44,087 bases of DNA from Candidatus Fusicatenibacter merdavium (GCA_019115005.1 DXEK01000068.1:1-44087); one strand, 5' to 3'. Numbered from the stretch's first letter, positions 6,845 through 19,243 are shown. Numbers and translations: made by a program. Notes: generated by a model from the sequence alone, not told the origin.

Positions 6845-9499
6845 TCATCCAGCTTTTTCTTCTATTCCGACCACTTCATATCCGGCGTCTTCCACTGCCT
6901 CTTTCATCTGTTCCACATCTGCGTTTTCAGACGCCTGAATATATGCCGCATTGTCCTCCAGACTGACCCGGGCTGTCACGCCGGGAACCTTATTCAGAGC
7001 CTTTGTCACAGCCGCCTGGCAATGACTGCACATCATACCGTCGATCTTCATCACCATCTTGCGGCTGTTCTGCGTTCCGCAGCCTTCCGCCTCAGCGGCG
7101 CTCTCTGTACTATGGGAAGGATTCGCACTGCAGACATCTCCTGTTTTCTGTGTATTACCTGCGGCAGAAAGATGCGGATCGGCATTCTGGCTTTCCTCCG
7201 GCTTTTTCAGCACATGGAAGAATCTCAGGCGCAGCGCATTCATCACCACAAAAAAGCTGCTCAGGCTCATCGCCGCCGCTCCGAACATCGGACTCAGCTT
7301 CCAGCCGAACGCGGTATAGAACACGCCTGCCGCCAGCGGAATACCACAGGCATTGTAAAAGAACGCCCAGAAAAGATTTTCCTTGATGTTGCGGATCACC
7401 GCCTTGCTCAGGCCGATCGCAGTCACTACGTCCAGCAGATCATTTTTCATCAGGACAATGTCCGCGCTCTCGATCGCCACATCTGTTCCTGCGCCAATAG
7501 CAATTCCCACATCCGCGCGGGCCAGCGCCGGCGCATCATTCATGCCGTCTCCGACCATCGCAACCTTTCTTCCTTCGCTCTGCAGTTTCGCAACTTCCCG
7601 TTCCTTATCCTGCGGAAGAACTTCCGCGATGACCGTATCGATCCCGAGCTGTCTCTGGATCGCAGCCGCCGTCCGTTTGTTGTCGCCGGTCAGCATGATC
7701 ACTTCTATACCTAGTTTTTTCAGTTCACGGATCGCCTGGGCGCTGGTCGGTTTTACGATATCCGCCGCGCCGATGATACCGATCACTTCTTTCTCATCCG
7801 CAAAGAGCAGCGGTGTTTTTCCGTCCTCCGCCAGCTGTTCCATCTGTCTTTTTGATTCGCTGCAGTCGATCCCTTTTTCCTCCATCAGCCGCAGATTTCC
7901 GGCATAATACCACCTTCCGTTAAGTTTGGCCTGGATACCCTTTCCCGGAACTGCCTCGAATTCTTCTGTCGCAGGCACGGAAACCTTTTCTTCCTTCGCC
8001 TTCTCCATAATTGCGTCAGCCAGAGGATGCTCGCTCTTTGCCTCCATCGCCGCAGCGATCTTAAGGAGCTGCCGCTCTCCGACAGAACCGGTCTGAATAA
8101 TATCTGTAACAACAGGTTTTCCCTGGGTGATGGTTCCTGTCTTATCGAGCACAACGCTCTGAACACTGTGCGTCACTTCCAGAGCCTCGCCGGATTTGAT
8201 CAGGATTCCGTTTTCCGCACCCTTTCCGGTTCCCACCATGATCGCCACCGGCGTCGCCAGCCCCAGCGCGCAGGGGCAGGAAATTACCAGTACGCTGATC
8301 GCACAGGACAGAGCGAATTCAAATTCCGCACCGGAAATCAGCCACACGATCGCCGTGATCAGTGCGATCGTCATGACAATCGGGACGAACACCCCGGCGA
8401 TCCGGTCGGCGATCTTCGCGATCGGTGCCTTGCTCGCGCTGGCGTCCTCCACCAGGCGGATGATCTGGGAAAACGTTGTGTCGTCGCCGACTCTGGACGC
8501 TCTCGCCTTCACGAAGCCGGCTTTATTGATCGTCGCCGCGATCACCGAGTCTCCCGGCTGTTTTTCCACCGGTATGCTCTCCCCGGTGATCGCCGCCTCG
8601 TCCACGCTGGTACTTCCTTCGAGGATCACACCGTCCACCGGTATGCTCTCGCCCGGTCTTACAACTACTGTGTCGCCAACGGCAACCTGCTCCACAGGTA
8701 TCTTCCATTCTCTTCCTTCCCGTTCTACGACCGCTGTCTTCGGCGCCAGATTCATCAACTTTGTGATCGCCTCACTGGTCTTTCCTTTGGACCGCGCCTC
8801 CAGATATTTTCCTACATTGATCAGGGCAAGGATCATCACCGCGGATTCAAAATAAAGATCATGCTGATACTGATGGACCAGTGCAAAATCCTGTACGCCA
8901 AGTCCGTATCCGATCCGGTAGATCGCAAAGATTCCATAGATCAAAGATGCTGTGGAACCGACCGCGATCAGAGTGTCCATATTCGGCGCTCCGTGAAACA
9001 GCGTTGAAAATCCTTTCGTATAGTATGCTTTGTTGACAAACGCTACCGGCAGGCAGAGCAGAAACTGGGTGAACGCAAAACCCACTGCATTTTCTGTCCC
9101 CTCCAGGAACCAGGGCAGCGGCAGCCCGACCATATGTCCCATCGATACATACATCAGCGGGATCAGGAAGATAAACGAGAGGATCAGTCTCCGCTTCATG
9201 TTCTTCATCTGTTCCTCCACTGGATTTGCCTTTACTGCCTGCGCAGCATTTCCTCTGGATACCGTCGTCTGCGCTCCGTTCCCTCCATGGCCTTTCACAC
9301 TCGCTCCGTATCCCGCATGCACCACCGCGTCGATGATCTTCTGATCAGATGTCTTCTGTTCCTCATATTCGACCTGCATACTGTTAGTCAAAAGATTGAC
9401 ACTGACGTCTTTTACCCCCTCCACACGGCGGACACATTTTTCCACCCGCGACGAGCATGCCGAACAGGTCATCCCTGTCACATCATATTTCTGTTTCAT
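6845..9499 (-). CDS. copA: Copper-exporting P1B-type ATPase with heavy-metal domains at both ends
   Basis: This 884-residue pump uses ATP to move Cu(I) across the membrane. It has an N-terminal metal-binding domain (GMTCSAC, Cys12/Cys15), the membrane CPC motif (408-410), the phosphorylation site DKTGT (Asp452), SEHP (489-492) and GDGMND (650-655). After the last helices and a low-complexity linker (about 765-815) comes a second metal-binding domain (MMCSHC, Cys824/Cys827). A C-terminal domain of this kind is less usual than tandem N-terminal ones. The frame is open to 9595, but AAGGAG precedes the ATG at 9499, and the promoter and operator lie in the extension. CopZ and CsoR are encoded 12 kb away under a matching operator. 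Confidence 0.95.
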   Translation of the reverse strand: MKQKYDVTGMTCSACSSRVEKCVRRVEGVKDVSVNLLTNSMQVEYEEQKTSDQKIIDAVVHAGYGASVKGHGGNGAQTTVSRGNAAQAVKANPVEEQMKNMKRRLILSFIFLIPLMYVSMGHMVGLPLPWFLEGTENAVGFAFTQFLLCLPVAFVNKAYYTKGFSTLFHGAPNMDTLIAVGSTASLIYGIFAIYRIGYGLGVQDFALVHQYQHDLYFESAVMILALINVGKYLEARSKGKTSEAITKLMNLAPKTAVVEREGREWKIPVEQVAVGDTVVVRPGESIPVDGVILEGSTSVDEAAITGESIPVEKQPGDSVIAATINKAGFVKARASRVGDDTTFSQIIRLVEDASASKAPIAKIADRIAGVFVPIVMTIALITAIVWLISGAEFEFALSCAISVLVISCPCALGLATPVAIMVGTGKGAENGILIKSGEALEVTHSVQSVVLDKTGTITQGKPVVTDIIQTGSVGERQLLKIAAAMEAKSEHPLADAIMEKAKEEKVSVPATEEFEAVPGKGIQAKLNGRWYYAGNLRLMEEKGIDCSESKRQMEQLAEDGKTPLLFADEKEVIGIIGAADIVKPTSAQAIRELKKLGIEVIMLTGDNKRTAAAIQRQLGIDTVIAEVLPQDKEREVAKLQSEGRKVAMVGDGMNDAPALARADVGIAIGAGTDVAIESADIVLMKNDLLDVVTAIGLSKAVIRNIKENLFWAFFYNACGIPLAAGVFYTAFGWKLSPMFGAAAMSLSSFFVVMNALRLRFFHVLKKPEESQNADPHLSAAGNTQKTGDVCSANPSHSTESAAEAEGCGTQNSRKMVMKIDGMMCSHCQAAVTKALNKVPGVTARVSLEDNAAYIQASENADVEQMKEAVEDAGYEVVGIEEKAG

Positions 9500-9585
9500 A
9501 ACCGCTCCTTCCTGACGTTTCCCGCACAAAGCCTTTGCGTTTTTCGTCTTATCTCTTTGCGATGTCATTTTCCTTTTTATCTTAT

Positions 9586-9602
9586 ATACCCCCATGGGGT
9601 AT
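9586..9602 (-). promoter_or_regulatory. CsoR-type operator before copA
   Basis: The inverted repeat ATACCCC-CAT-GGGGTAT (17 bp) matches the GC-centred operators known for CsoR copper repressors. It lies just downstream of the copA promoter. A second 17-bp site with the same outer arms precedes csoR (21516-21532). Confidence 0.8.
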
Positions 9603-9617
9603 TTTGTTTACAGACCT

Positions 9618-9646
9618 ATCATAGCATAGCTTACGGAGATTGTAAA
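9618..9646 (-). promoter_or_regulatory. SigmaA promoter of copA
   Basis: The minus strand has TTTACA (9641-9646), a 17-bp spacer and TATGAT (9618-9623). The CsoR-type operator begins 15 bp downstream of the -10 box, where a bound repressor would block early transcription. A poorer alternative (TGTAAA, 18 bp, TATATA) would straddle the operator. Confidence 0.7.
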
Positions 9647-9657
9647 GGAGAAATATG

Positions 9658-9708
9658 AGAAAAAAAGAGCCGCACACCCGACAAGATTTTCTTTGTCAGA
9701 TGTGCGGC
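9658..9708 (-). terminator. Terminator of the sugar isomerase/oxidoreductase operon
   Basis: The arms GCCGCACA (9669-9676) and TGTGCGGC (9701-9708) with an inner GACAA/TTGTC pairing form a stem followed on the minus strand by TCTTTTTTTCT. Confidence 0.85.
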
Positions 9709-9780
9709 CCGGCAGACACCGTTTTCACGATATCTGTTGTTCCCATGATTTACTTTCTGTCAATGCCGTCAGGTTTACTT

Positions 9781-10650
9781 TTATTTTTCAAGTTCGAACC
9801 AGTCAGCATATCCCATCTTGATCAGGTTGTCACGGCTGATCTTCAGGCTCTCGAACGGATCTCTTCCGTATGTATCGTCCTGCTCGATCAGGAAATACTC
9901 GCTTCCTCCGGCCAGACCTGCCTCGATGCACTCTTTGATCGGCAGAGTTCCTTCGCCGACCTCAGCAAATTCTACAATGTTGCTGAATGCGGTCATAAAT
10001 GCCTTCGCATCGAACTCGCCTTCCGGCATCTTCACTTCGCCGATCCGGTAATCCTTCAGATGCAGCAGACGGATCCTTCCATTGTATTTCTTAATAAATT
10101 CAACCGGGTTCTCTCCGCCTCTGTGGATCCAGTGGATATCCAGCTCGAATCCCATGTATTTGGTATTGTTTTTGATGATGTCCAGCAAGTACTCGCCGTC
10201 GTATCTCACAAACTCTACGTGATGGTTGTGGTAATACAGGTCGATGCCTTCCGCTTTCAGCTTTTCAGCCATCTCATCGGCGCGTTTCACAAAATCCAGA
10301 GCTTTCTCTCTGTTTCCCATACAGGTCATCGGCAGCATACCGATACGCAGCATATCGCAGTTCAGCGTTTTGCAGTCCTGTACGATCTTGTCAAAATCAC
10401 TTACCAGATATTCGCCCGGCATACCCGGAATCATCGGTTCCAGAGATGCTGTGCAGGAAGAAACTTTGATTCCGAACTCATCGCAGGCTTTCTTCATGCC
10501 GGCAACATTCTCCGGAGTCATCGGAACCTGAGAGATCTCGATGCAGTGATATCCCAGCTCCGCACATTTCTTTAAGGTTTCATATGCACCCAGTTCGTCG
10601 ATTTTTTTCTTGATGGTACTCATCTGAATACCGATTAACCCTCTGTTCAT
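9781..10650 (-). CDS. TIM-barrel sugar phosphate isomerase/epimerase-like protein
   Basis: This 289-residue protein belongs to the AP-endonuclease-2-like TIM-barrel family, which includes inosose dehydratases, isomerases, epimerases and 3-keto-glycoside-cleaving enzymes. Barrel motifs with likely divalent-metal ligands are HNHHVEF (141-147), ELDIHW (169-174), LLHLKDY (195-201) and IEQD (255-258). It is the last gene of a four-gene minus-strand unit with two Gfo/Idh/MocA oxidoreductases and a second TIM-barrel protein, which points to oxidation of a sugar or cyclitol followed by isomerisation or elimination. The substrate is not readable. The start has AGAAGG nine bases upstream. Confidence 0.85.
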   Translation of the reverse strand: MNRGLIGIQMSTIKKKIDELGAYETLKKCAELGYHCIEISQVPMTPENVAGMKKACDEFGIKVSSCTASLEPMIPGMPGEYLVSDFDKIVQDCKTLNCDMLRIGMLPMTCMGNREKALDFVKRADEMAEKLKAEGIDLYYHNHHVEFVRYDGEYLLDIIKNNTKYMGFELDIHWIHRGGENPVEFIKKYNGRIRLLHLKDYRIGEVKMPEGEFDAKAFMTAFSNIVEFAEVGEGTLPIKECIEAGLAGGSEYFLIEQDDTYGRDPFESLKISRDNLIKMGYADWFELEK

Positions 10651-10685
10651 CGCAAATACCTTCTTCCTGTTTTCTAAAATTTCTT

Positions 10686-11687
10686 TTATACGTTCACCCA
10701 GATGCCAAAGCGTCCGGAGTTCTGGATCGCATCGATCAGACGAATGCTCATCTCCGCGTCAGCGACATGAATGTAATCGCCGCTTCCGGTCTCCAAACTG
10801 TCATAAAATTTACGGATCAGTTTTTCATGGCTGGCGCCATAATAGAATTTTGATCCCGGCATTCTGCGGTCTTCCACGACTTTTGTCTCCGACCCGTCTT
10901 CTTCCACGCGATACAGGATATTATCTCTCATGCGGAAAGAAGCCTTTTCCAGATCAAGCGACAGTTCCACCGACTCGTTCTTGAAATTGGCGTTGGTCGC
11001 ATAAAACAGACCATGCGCACCGTTTTCAAACTCCAGAGACGCTGTCACCGTATCTTCCACTTCGATCCCGTAATCCAGTACCTGGCTGACGGATGCTTTC
11101 AGACGGCTGATCGGGCCGGCAAGGTAATAGAGAAGATCCAGCGTATGCACGGACTGATTAATCATACAGCCGCCGCCCGCTGTTTTCCATTTTCCCCTCC
11201 AGGGCTTTACGTCGTAATACTCTTTCGGACGGGCCCAGGGTACAATGCCCCGGATTCCCGTTACCTTTCCATATTCACCGCCATCAATCAGTTCTTTCAG
11301 CGCCTCTGTCGTCTCGTTCAGACGATTCTGAAGGCAGATACCAATCTGAAGCTCCGGATGGTTCTTTTCCAACTGTACATATTCCGCAGCCTGTGCCTGA
11401 TTTAACGCCACCGGCTTTTCACAGAATACATTGACTCCCATCTCCGCCGCATCTTTCGCCACCGGATAGTGGAGATAATGGGGAAGACAGATATGTACGC
11501 AGTCTGGTTTTTCCTTTCGGATCATTTCCTTGTAATCGGCATAAAACGGAACCTCTTTCGGCGCCCGCTCCCTTGCAGCCGGATCAATATCGCATACCGC
11601 ACAGAGCTGAATCTGATCATTCGCTCCGATCGCCGCAAGATGTATCGGGGAAATATCACCGAGTCCAATTACAGCTGCTTTCTTCAT
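10686..11687 (-). CDS. Gfo/Idh/MocA family oxidoreductase (second)
   Basis: This 333-residue NAD(P)-dependent sugar or cyclitol dehydrogenase has an N-terminal Rossmann fold (AAVIGLGDIS, residues 4-13) and the EKP motif with Lys91 (VFCEKPVALN). The C-terminal substrate domain begins around GGGCMINQSVHTLDL, where the His lies in the usual catalytic region. The frame extends to a GTG at 11708, but GAGG six bases before the ATG at 11687 supports the shorter start. It shares the operon with a distinct paralogue (11723-12931), so the two probably act on different substrates or in opposite directions. Confidence 0.88.
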   Translation of the reverse strand: MKKAAVIGLGDISPIHLAAIGANDQIQLCAVCDIDPAARERAPKEVPFYADYKEMIRKEKPDCVHICLPHYLHYPVAKDAAEMGVNVFCEKPVALNQAQAAEYVQLEKNHPELQIGICLQNRLNETTEALKELIDGGEYGKVTGIRGIVPWARPKEYYDVKPWRGKWKTAGGGCMINQSVHTLDLLYYLAGPISRLKASVSQVLDYGIEVEDTVTASLEFENGAHGLFYATNANFKNESVELSLDLEKASFRMRDNILYRVEEDGSETKVVEDRRMPGSKFYYGASHEKLIRKFYDSLETGSGDYIHVADAEMSIRLIDAIQNSGRFGIWVNV

Positions 11688-11722
11688 AACCCACCTCGCA
11701 TCTGACACTCTCAGATCAGGTT

Positions 11723-12931
11723 TCAGGACCTGGTCGGGAACTGTCCTTCTTCTTCAATCTTCTTATTCAGTTCTGCAAGATACAGATCCTCATCGACAGG
11801 ATTCTCTACCTTCTTGCCAAGCCAGCTGGACAACTGGATCGCATTTGCCAGATTTACACCGTTGATTCCATCAGAACCAGGAGCCAGAAGCGGACTGCCG
11901 GTCAGAATGTGCAGTGCGAAGTTTTCCATAACCGTGGTATGCTGGAATCCCCATCCGTCTGTATTCTCAAATTCCTCAATCGTGTACAGACCATTGGAAT
12001 CTGAAGCATTGCCCATAGTCAGTTTTGCAACATCCATCATGGACATGGTCTCGTTCATCTCAGCTTCCGATTTGTTAAATCTGTAAACGGTTGCTTTCTT
12101 GCTGTCCTCGACAACGATCTTACCCTTGTCCATGTCGATCTCGAAACGGTCCGTACCTACCGCATCATGGGTACAGGTGATAAAGCTTCCTGTCGCGCCG
12201 TTCGGGTACTCGGTGATGACCGTTACATCGTTTTCTACTTTTACTCTGTCTTTATCTCTGTATGCGCCGTACAGACAGGTGCTGTAAACAGTGCTCGGGA
12301 TACCGCAGATCCACTGCCACAGGTCTAACTGGTGAGGAGCCTGGTTTACCAGAACGCCGCCGCCTTCGCCGCCCCAGGTTGCTCTCCATGCACTCTGTTT
12401 GTAATAGCTGTCCGGACGCCACCAGGAATTGATGATCCAGTTGGAACGGCGGATGTTTCCGAGTTCACCGGATTCAACGATCTCTTTTACTTTCTGATAC
12501 AGCTTGTTTGTTCTCTGATTGAACATGATACCGAATGCTACATCCGGATGTTTCGCCGCGCACTCATTCATTTCGCGAACTGCTTTTGCGTAAACGCCGG
12601 CAGGTTTCTCAACCAGCACGTTCATTCCGTGCTCCAGGCAGTAAATTGCGATTTCTGTATGCAGATAATGCGGAACTGTCGTGATCACCGCATCTACATT
12701 TCCTGATGCAACCATTTCTTTCCAGTCTTTATAGAACGGATACTCCGGATATTTTTCCTTGCACATTTTTTCCTTTTCCGGATCAATATCGCAGAGCGCT
12801 CCCAGTTCACAGTGCGGCGGGCACGGAGCTGCCGGCATACCCGGCATTCCACCTCTGCCTGTGAGGAAACCTGCGTATGCTCCACCCTGTGCACCGATTC
12901 CGATCAGACCAAAACGAATTTTTTTGTCCAT
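11723..12931 (-). CDS. Gfo/Idh/MocA family oxidoreductase (first)
   Basis: This 402-residue protein has a Rossmann dinucleotide site (GLIGIGAQGG, residues 8-17), the EKP motif (108-110) and the substrate-domain motif GGGVLVNQAPHQLDLW with its His. After the dinucleotide motif there is a Gly/Pro/Met-rich insertion (about 25-40, GRGGMPGMPAAPCPPHC) not present in its neighbour. This longer Idh/MocA subgroup often sits beside TIM-barrel isomerases. The start at 12931 is set by GGAGG nine bases upstream; the open frame to 12982 would overlap the preceding gene. It is the second gene of the operon, 40 bp after the TIM-barrel gene. Confidence 0.88.
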   Translation of the reverse strand: MDKKIRFGLIGIGAQGGAYAGFLTGRGGMPGMPAAPCPPHCELGALCDIDPEKEKMCKEKYPEYPFYKDWKEMVASGNVDAVITTVPHYLHTEIAIYCLEHGMNVLVEKPAGVYAKAVREMNECAAKHPDVAFGIMFNQRTNKLYQKVKEIVESGELGNIRRSNWIINSWWRPDSYYKQSAWRATWGGEGGGVLVNQAPHQLDLWQWICGIPSTVYSTCLYGAYRDKDRVKVENDVTVITEYPNGATGSFITCTHDAVGTDRFEIDMDKGKIVVEDSKKATVYRFNKSEAEMNETMSMMDVAKLTMGNASDSNGLYTIEEFENTDGWGFQHTTVMENFALHILTGSPLLAPGSDGINGVNLANAIQLSSWLGKKVENPVDEDLYLAELNKKIEEEGQFPTRS

Positions 12932-12971
12932 TTGATTTATCCTCCATTCCGCTGTATTTACAGCATATTTT

Positions 12972-13856
12972 TTATTTTTCAAGGCCGATGCGGTTCAGAA
13001 TATCGAGCAGCGCATGATACTGCATGGAATATCCCTCTGCACCGTCTTTTGCCTTGTTTTCCTTAATGATGTTTTCTGTGGACTCTGTCTCCAGAGACGC
13101 CAGCGTGTCAAACCGTACCAGATGCGGTTCAAGCGTCAGGAATCCTTCGTATCCCTCGTCGCAGATTGCCTGCTTCAGCAGCTGTTCAATCTTTCCGTCG
13201 CCGGTTCCGCAGAGGACATTTTCATTATCCGTGTATACGGCATCTTTAATATGAATATAGACAACATGCTCTTTGAGCATCTCCCAGCACTCTTTCGTGT
13301 CTTCCTTGCACTGTACGAAGTTAGCAAAGTCGAACGCCGCCTTCAGATACGGACTTGGGATCTCATCGAAGATCACTTTGCAGCGGCGCGCGATATCGCC
13401 ATAAATATCCTTCTCATTTTCATGCAGCAGAACCACTTCGTATTTTCTCGCGATCGCTTCAAATTCTTTCAGTTTTGCGATCACCTGATCCTTGTAATCG
13501 TCCGGATTCTCATCCTTCGGAATGTAGAAACTGAACATACGGATATAACGGCAACCGCTCAGTTGACACATTTTGCAGATTTCTTCCAGCTGTTTTTTCT
13601 GTTTTTCAAAATCCTCTTCGCTGTCCACCGGGATCTTTCCGATCGGGGAACCCATAGAGGAAATCTTAACCTGAGCCTCGTCCAGACGCGGAAGCAGTTT
13701 CTCGGCAAACTCTTCTGCGGTGTAATCAGCGATCCCCTTTCCATCCGCGGAGCGGAGCGAAATATGGTCCATTCCGAGTTCACGTACAACCTCCAACTGC
13801 TTGTCAAAATCTGAACTGATCTCATCAGCAAAACCGGAAATAATAATTTTCGCCAT
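12972..13856 (-). CDS. TIM-barrel sugar phosphate isomerase/epimerase-like protein
   Basis: This 294-residue protein opens the four-gene operon. It is an AP-endonuclease-2-like barrel with likely metal and substrate motifs LLHENEKD (143-150), AFDFANF (174-180), HIKDAV (202-207) and TLEPHL near the C-terminus. It shares little obvious sequence with the other barrel protein (9781-10650), so the two are not a recent duplication. In this family related proteins are inosose isomerases and dehydratases, hydroxypyruvate isomerases and 3-keto-glycoside lyases. Upstream lies a weak promoter overlapped by the inverted repeat TGTTC-N10-GAACA. No transporter or regulator gene is adjacent. Confidence 0.85.
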   Translation of the reverse strand: MAKIIISGFADEISSDFDKQLEVVRELGMDHISLRSADGKGIADYTAEEFAEKLLPRLDEAQVKISSMGSPIGKIPVDSEEDFEKQKKQLEEICKMCQLSGCRYIRMFSFYIPKDENPDDYKDQVIAKLKEFEAIARKYEVVLLHENEKDIYGDIARRCKVIFDEIPSPYLKAAFDFANFVQCKEDTKECWEMLKEHVVYIHIKDAVYTDNENVLCGTGDGKIEQLLKQAICDEGYEGFLTLEPHLVRFDTLASLETESTENIIKENKAKDGAEGYSMQYHALLDILNRIGLEK

Positions 13857-13896
13857 GATAACCTACCTTTCCTGTGTATCATAAATTTATAAAATT

Positions 13897-13930
13897 ATCA
13901 TACCACAATCTGTTCAAAAATGTTAGAACA
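13897..13930 (-). promoter_or_regulatory. Candidate promoter and operator of the sugar operon
   Basis: The minus strand has TAACAT (13920-13925), a 17-bp spacer and TATGAT (13897-13902). An inverted repeat TGTTC (13911-13915) / GAACA (13926-13930) overlaps the -35 region, where a repressor could bind. The -35 box is poor, which fits a regulated promoter. Confidence 0.45.
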
Positions 13931-14029
13931 ATTTTGGCATCGTTTAGCATAATTCTATGTTTTCATGAATATCGACAGGAAAGAATCCTCTTTTCTGTCG
14001 ATCTTTCACAATATATCTGCGGACAAAAG

Positions 14030-14075
14030 CAGCCGGAGAAACGTATGCACTTTTTGACATACATTTCTCCGGCTG
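14030..14075 (-). terminator. Terminator of the HAD-parE-parC operon
   Basis: The arms CAGCCGGAGAAA (14030-14041) and TTTCTCCGGCTG (14064-14075) with an inner GTATG/CATAC pairing form a long stem 50 bp after the parC stop codon. On the minus strand it is followed by CTTTTG. Confidence 0.7.
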
Positions 14076-14125
14076 TTCTCGGATTTTTCTGGAAAAGCCG
14101 TCGGCGCGTTCTCCTTCGTCAGGGA

Positions 14126-16369
14126 TCACACACGGATCTTTGTCCCTTTGCCGTCCCGCTTGCCGGATTTGATCCGGGTATTCAGGGAAATTTCCTTTTC
14201 TTTATAAAGGATCCTGCATTCCATTCCGCTGGAGATCAGATATGCATGTTCCACGTAATCGCCGTCTGACAGACGGATTCCACGGACGCCAATGGCTGCT
14301 TTTTTCTTTTCCGGCACTTCCTGGACCAGGAATTTCAGGAAGCAGCCGTCTCCGGACTGGAGCACCACATACTCGCTTTCATCACAGACTCCGGCGAAAA
14401 CCAGACGGTCCGTTTCATCGGAGAGTTTTGTCGCGGAGATCGTCCGTTTTACCACATCAAACTCTGATCCGTCTACCTGTTTGGCCATGCCTGCCCTGGA
14501 CACAAACAGAAGCTTATGGCTTCTGATGTTCTCCAGCGAGTCCACATACACCATCTGCTCCGCGGCGCTGCTGTAATTTCCCAGGTTATCAATCGGCGTT
14601 CCCTTATCGCGGAACCTTCCGTAGGGCAGATCCTGTACTTTGACCGTGTGCATCTGGCCGAGATCAGTGAAGATACAGATCTTATCCGTGTTCCGGCACT
14701 GGAACACATATTTGTTTTCCGCCAGCGCGCTCTCTTTGTTGCGCTCAAAAGCAGCAACGTCGATCGTCTTCGCATAACCAAAGCGGTCCATCAGGAAAAC
14801 GACATCCATCTCCTCGACCTTCGCCTCCTCAAAGACGATCTCCCGGGCGTCCTCGATCGCCGTTTTTCTCGGTTTCCCGTATTCTTTTTTAATCTGTTCC
14901 AGATCCTCCAGGATCACGGACACCATCGAGGAATAGTTGTTCAGAATATCCTCGTAGCGGGCGATCTTCCGGACGGTTTCCTTATGTTCTTTCCTCAGAG
15001 CTTCGATCTCCAGACCGATCAGTTTCTGGAGACGCATCTCCAGGATCGCTGTGGTCTGACGTTCCGTAAACCGGAGTCCGGCTGCCTCTTTTCTGCTCTT
15101 TTCCGTCCGGAAACGGATCCCTTCGGTGACGCCTTCGGTCAGACAGGCGCGAACCTGTTTCTGAGTTTTGCTTCCGCGAAGAATCTCGATGATCAGATCG
15201 ATGACGTCGCAGGCCCGGATCAGTCCTTCCTGGACTTCCCGGCGCTCCGTTTCCTTGTCCAGCAGTGTCTGATACTTTTTCCGTGTAATCTCAAACTGAA
15301 AATCCGCGTGGTGCTCGATGATCTGTTTCAGATTCAGGGTCTCCGGTTTTTTATCGGCCACCGCCAGCATGTTCACGCTGAACGTGTCTTCCAGCCGCGT
15401 CTTTTTGTAAAGCATATTCGTCAGATATTCCGCGTCCGCTCCCCGTTTCAGTTCCAGAACGATCCGGATCCCTTCCTTGGACGACTGGTTGGAGATATCC
15501 GTGATATCCGTCGTCTTTCTTGTCTCGATCAACGATGCCACATCGTTCAGGAATTTTCCGATATTCGCTCCGATCATCGGATAAGGGATCTCCGTGATCA
15601 CAAGGTACTGGCGTCCGCCTTTGCCCTTTTCCACCTGGACTTTTCCGCGGATCCGGATCTTCCCGCTTCCCGTCTCGTAGATATTCTGGAGGTCCTTTTT
15701 GTTGACGACGATCCCTCCGGTAGGATAATCCGGTCCCTTGATGTACTGCATCAGTTCCTGAACAGTAATCTCGTTGTTTTCCAGATAAGCCCGGACCGCA
15801 TCCACCACTTCGCCCAGATTATGGGGCGGAATGCTGGTCGCCATCCCGACCGCGATGCCGTCCGCTCCGTTGATCAGAAGGTTCGGCACCCGGACCGGGA
15901 GAACCTCCGGTTCTTTTTCCGTACCGTCAAAATTCGGGACAAAATCCACCACATTTTTGTCCAGATCCCGCAGATAAACCTCCTGGGTGATCTTCTGCAG
16001 CCGCGCCTCGGTATAACGCATGGCCGCCGCGCCGTCGCCCTCGATGGAACCAAAATTTCCGTGTCCGTCCACCAGCGGCATTCCCCTTTTGAAATCCTGC
16101 GCCATCACGACCAGCGCTTCATAGATGGAACTGTCTCCGTGGGGATGGTATTTACCCATTGTATCGCCGACGATACGGGCGCATTTCCGGTAAGGACGAT
16201 CGTACTGGATTCCAAGCTCATACATGTCGTAAAGCGTCCTTCTCTGCACCGGTTTCAGTCCATCCCGGACATCCGGGAGCGCCCGGGCGATAATGACGCT
16301 CATCGCATAGTCAATGTAGGATTTCTGCATCAGTTCGGAATATTCGGTTCGTATAATCTGTTCTTCCAT
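14126..16369 (-). CDS. parC: Type IIA topoisomerase subunit A, probably topoisomerase IV ParC
   Basis: This 747-residue subunit breaks and rejoins DNA through Tyr119 (AMRYTEARL). The quinolone-resistance region reads [10 protein letters not shown], with Ser80 and Glu84 at the same numbers as E. coli ParC and in the sensitive form. The C-terminal beta-pinwheel has no canonical GyrA box (QRRGGKG), which favours ParC over GyrA. That assignment is an inference, and the gene pair may also be annotated as gyrase-like in this family. It follows parE by 18 bp and ends the operon. The start is the first Met of [10 protein letters not shown]. Confidence 0.88.
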   Translation of the reverse strand: MEEQIIRTEYSELMQKSYIDYAMSVIIARALPDVRDGLKPVQRRTLYDMYELGIQYDRPYRKCARIVGDTMGKYHPHGDSSIYEALVVMAQDFKRGMPLVDGHGNFGSIEGDGAAAMRYTEARLQKITQEVYLRDLDKNVVDFVPNFDGTEKEPEVLPVRVPNLLINGADGIAVGMATSIPPHNLGEVVDAVRAYLENNEITVQELMQYIKGPDYPTGGIVVNKKDLQNIYETGSGKIRIRGKVQVEKGKGGRQYLVITEIPYPMIGANIGKFLNDVASLIETRKTTDITDISNQSSKEGIRIVLELKRGADAEYLTNMLYKKTRLEDTFSVNMLAVADKKPETLNLKQIIEHHADFQFEITRKKYQTLLDKETERREVQEGLIRACDVIDLIIEILRGSKTQKQVRACLTEGVTEGIRFRTEKSRKEAAGLRFTERQTTAILEMRLQKLIGLEIEALRKEHKETVRKIARYEDILNNYSSMVSVILEDLEQIKKEYGKPRKTAIEDAREIVFEEAKVEEMDVVFLMDRFGYAKTIDVAAFERNKESALAENKYVFQCRNTDKICIFTDLGQMHTVKVQDLPYGRFRDKGTPIDNLGNYSSAAEQMVYVDSLENIRSHKLLFVSRAGMAKQVDGSEFDVVKRTISATKLSDETDRLVFAGVCDESEYVVLQSGDGCFLKFLVQEVPEKKKAAIGVRGIRLSDGDYVEHAYLISSGMECRILYKEKEISLNTRIKSGKRDGKGTKIRV

Positions 16370-16387
16370 ATTCTGTCATTTCCTTTC

Positions 16388-19031
<2,644 letters not shown>

Positions 19032-19157
19032 CCTATCTTTCCCCTTTATCTTTCTATTTCATACAAATGATTCCCGGCCATACTGATCGAATCTACGCAA
19101 CCGTCCGACCATCTGGACAGTTACAAAACTACTTCTCGCCGACGCCATTCACAAGAC

Positions 19158-19186
19158 ACTATAACACATCCGCGGCACGCCTGCAA
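19158..19186 (-). promoter_or_regulatory. SigmaA promoter of HAD-parE-parC
   Basis: The minus strand has TTGCAG (19181-19186), a 17-bp spacer and TATAGT (19158-19163), with a TG-type extension before the -10 box. Palindrome copy 2 begins 29 bp upstream of the -35 box. Confidence 0.75.
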
Positions 19187-19215
19187 GCTTTTGTCGAACA
19201 TCTGTTTGCTGCAAG

Positions 19216-19243
19216 GTTACAGTTCAGCTGGCCGAACTGTAAC
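19216..19243. repeat. Dispersed palindromic element, copy 2
   Basis: The arms GTTACAGTTC and GAACTGTAAC (10 bp, perfect) enclose AGCTGGCC. The arms differ from copy 1 at two positions, and both changes are compensated on the other side. The 7-bp sequence GCTGCAA stands on both sides (19208-19214 and 19244-19250), which looks like a target duplication. The 405-bp gap 19032-19436 otherwise holds only promoters and palindromes. Confidence 0.8.
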
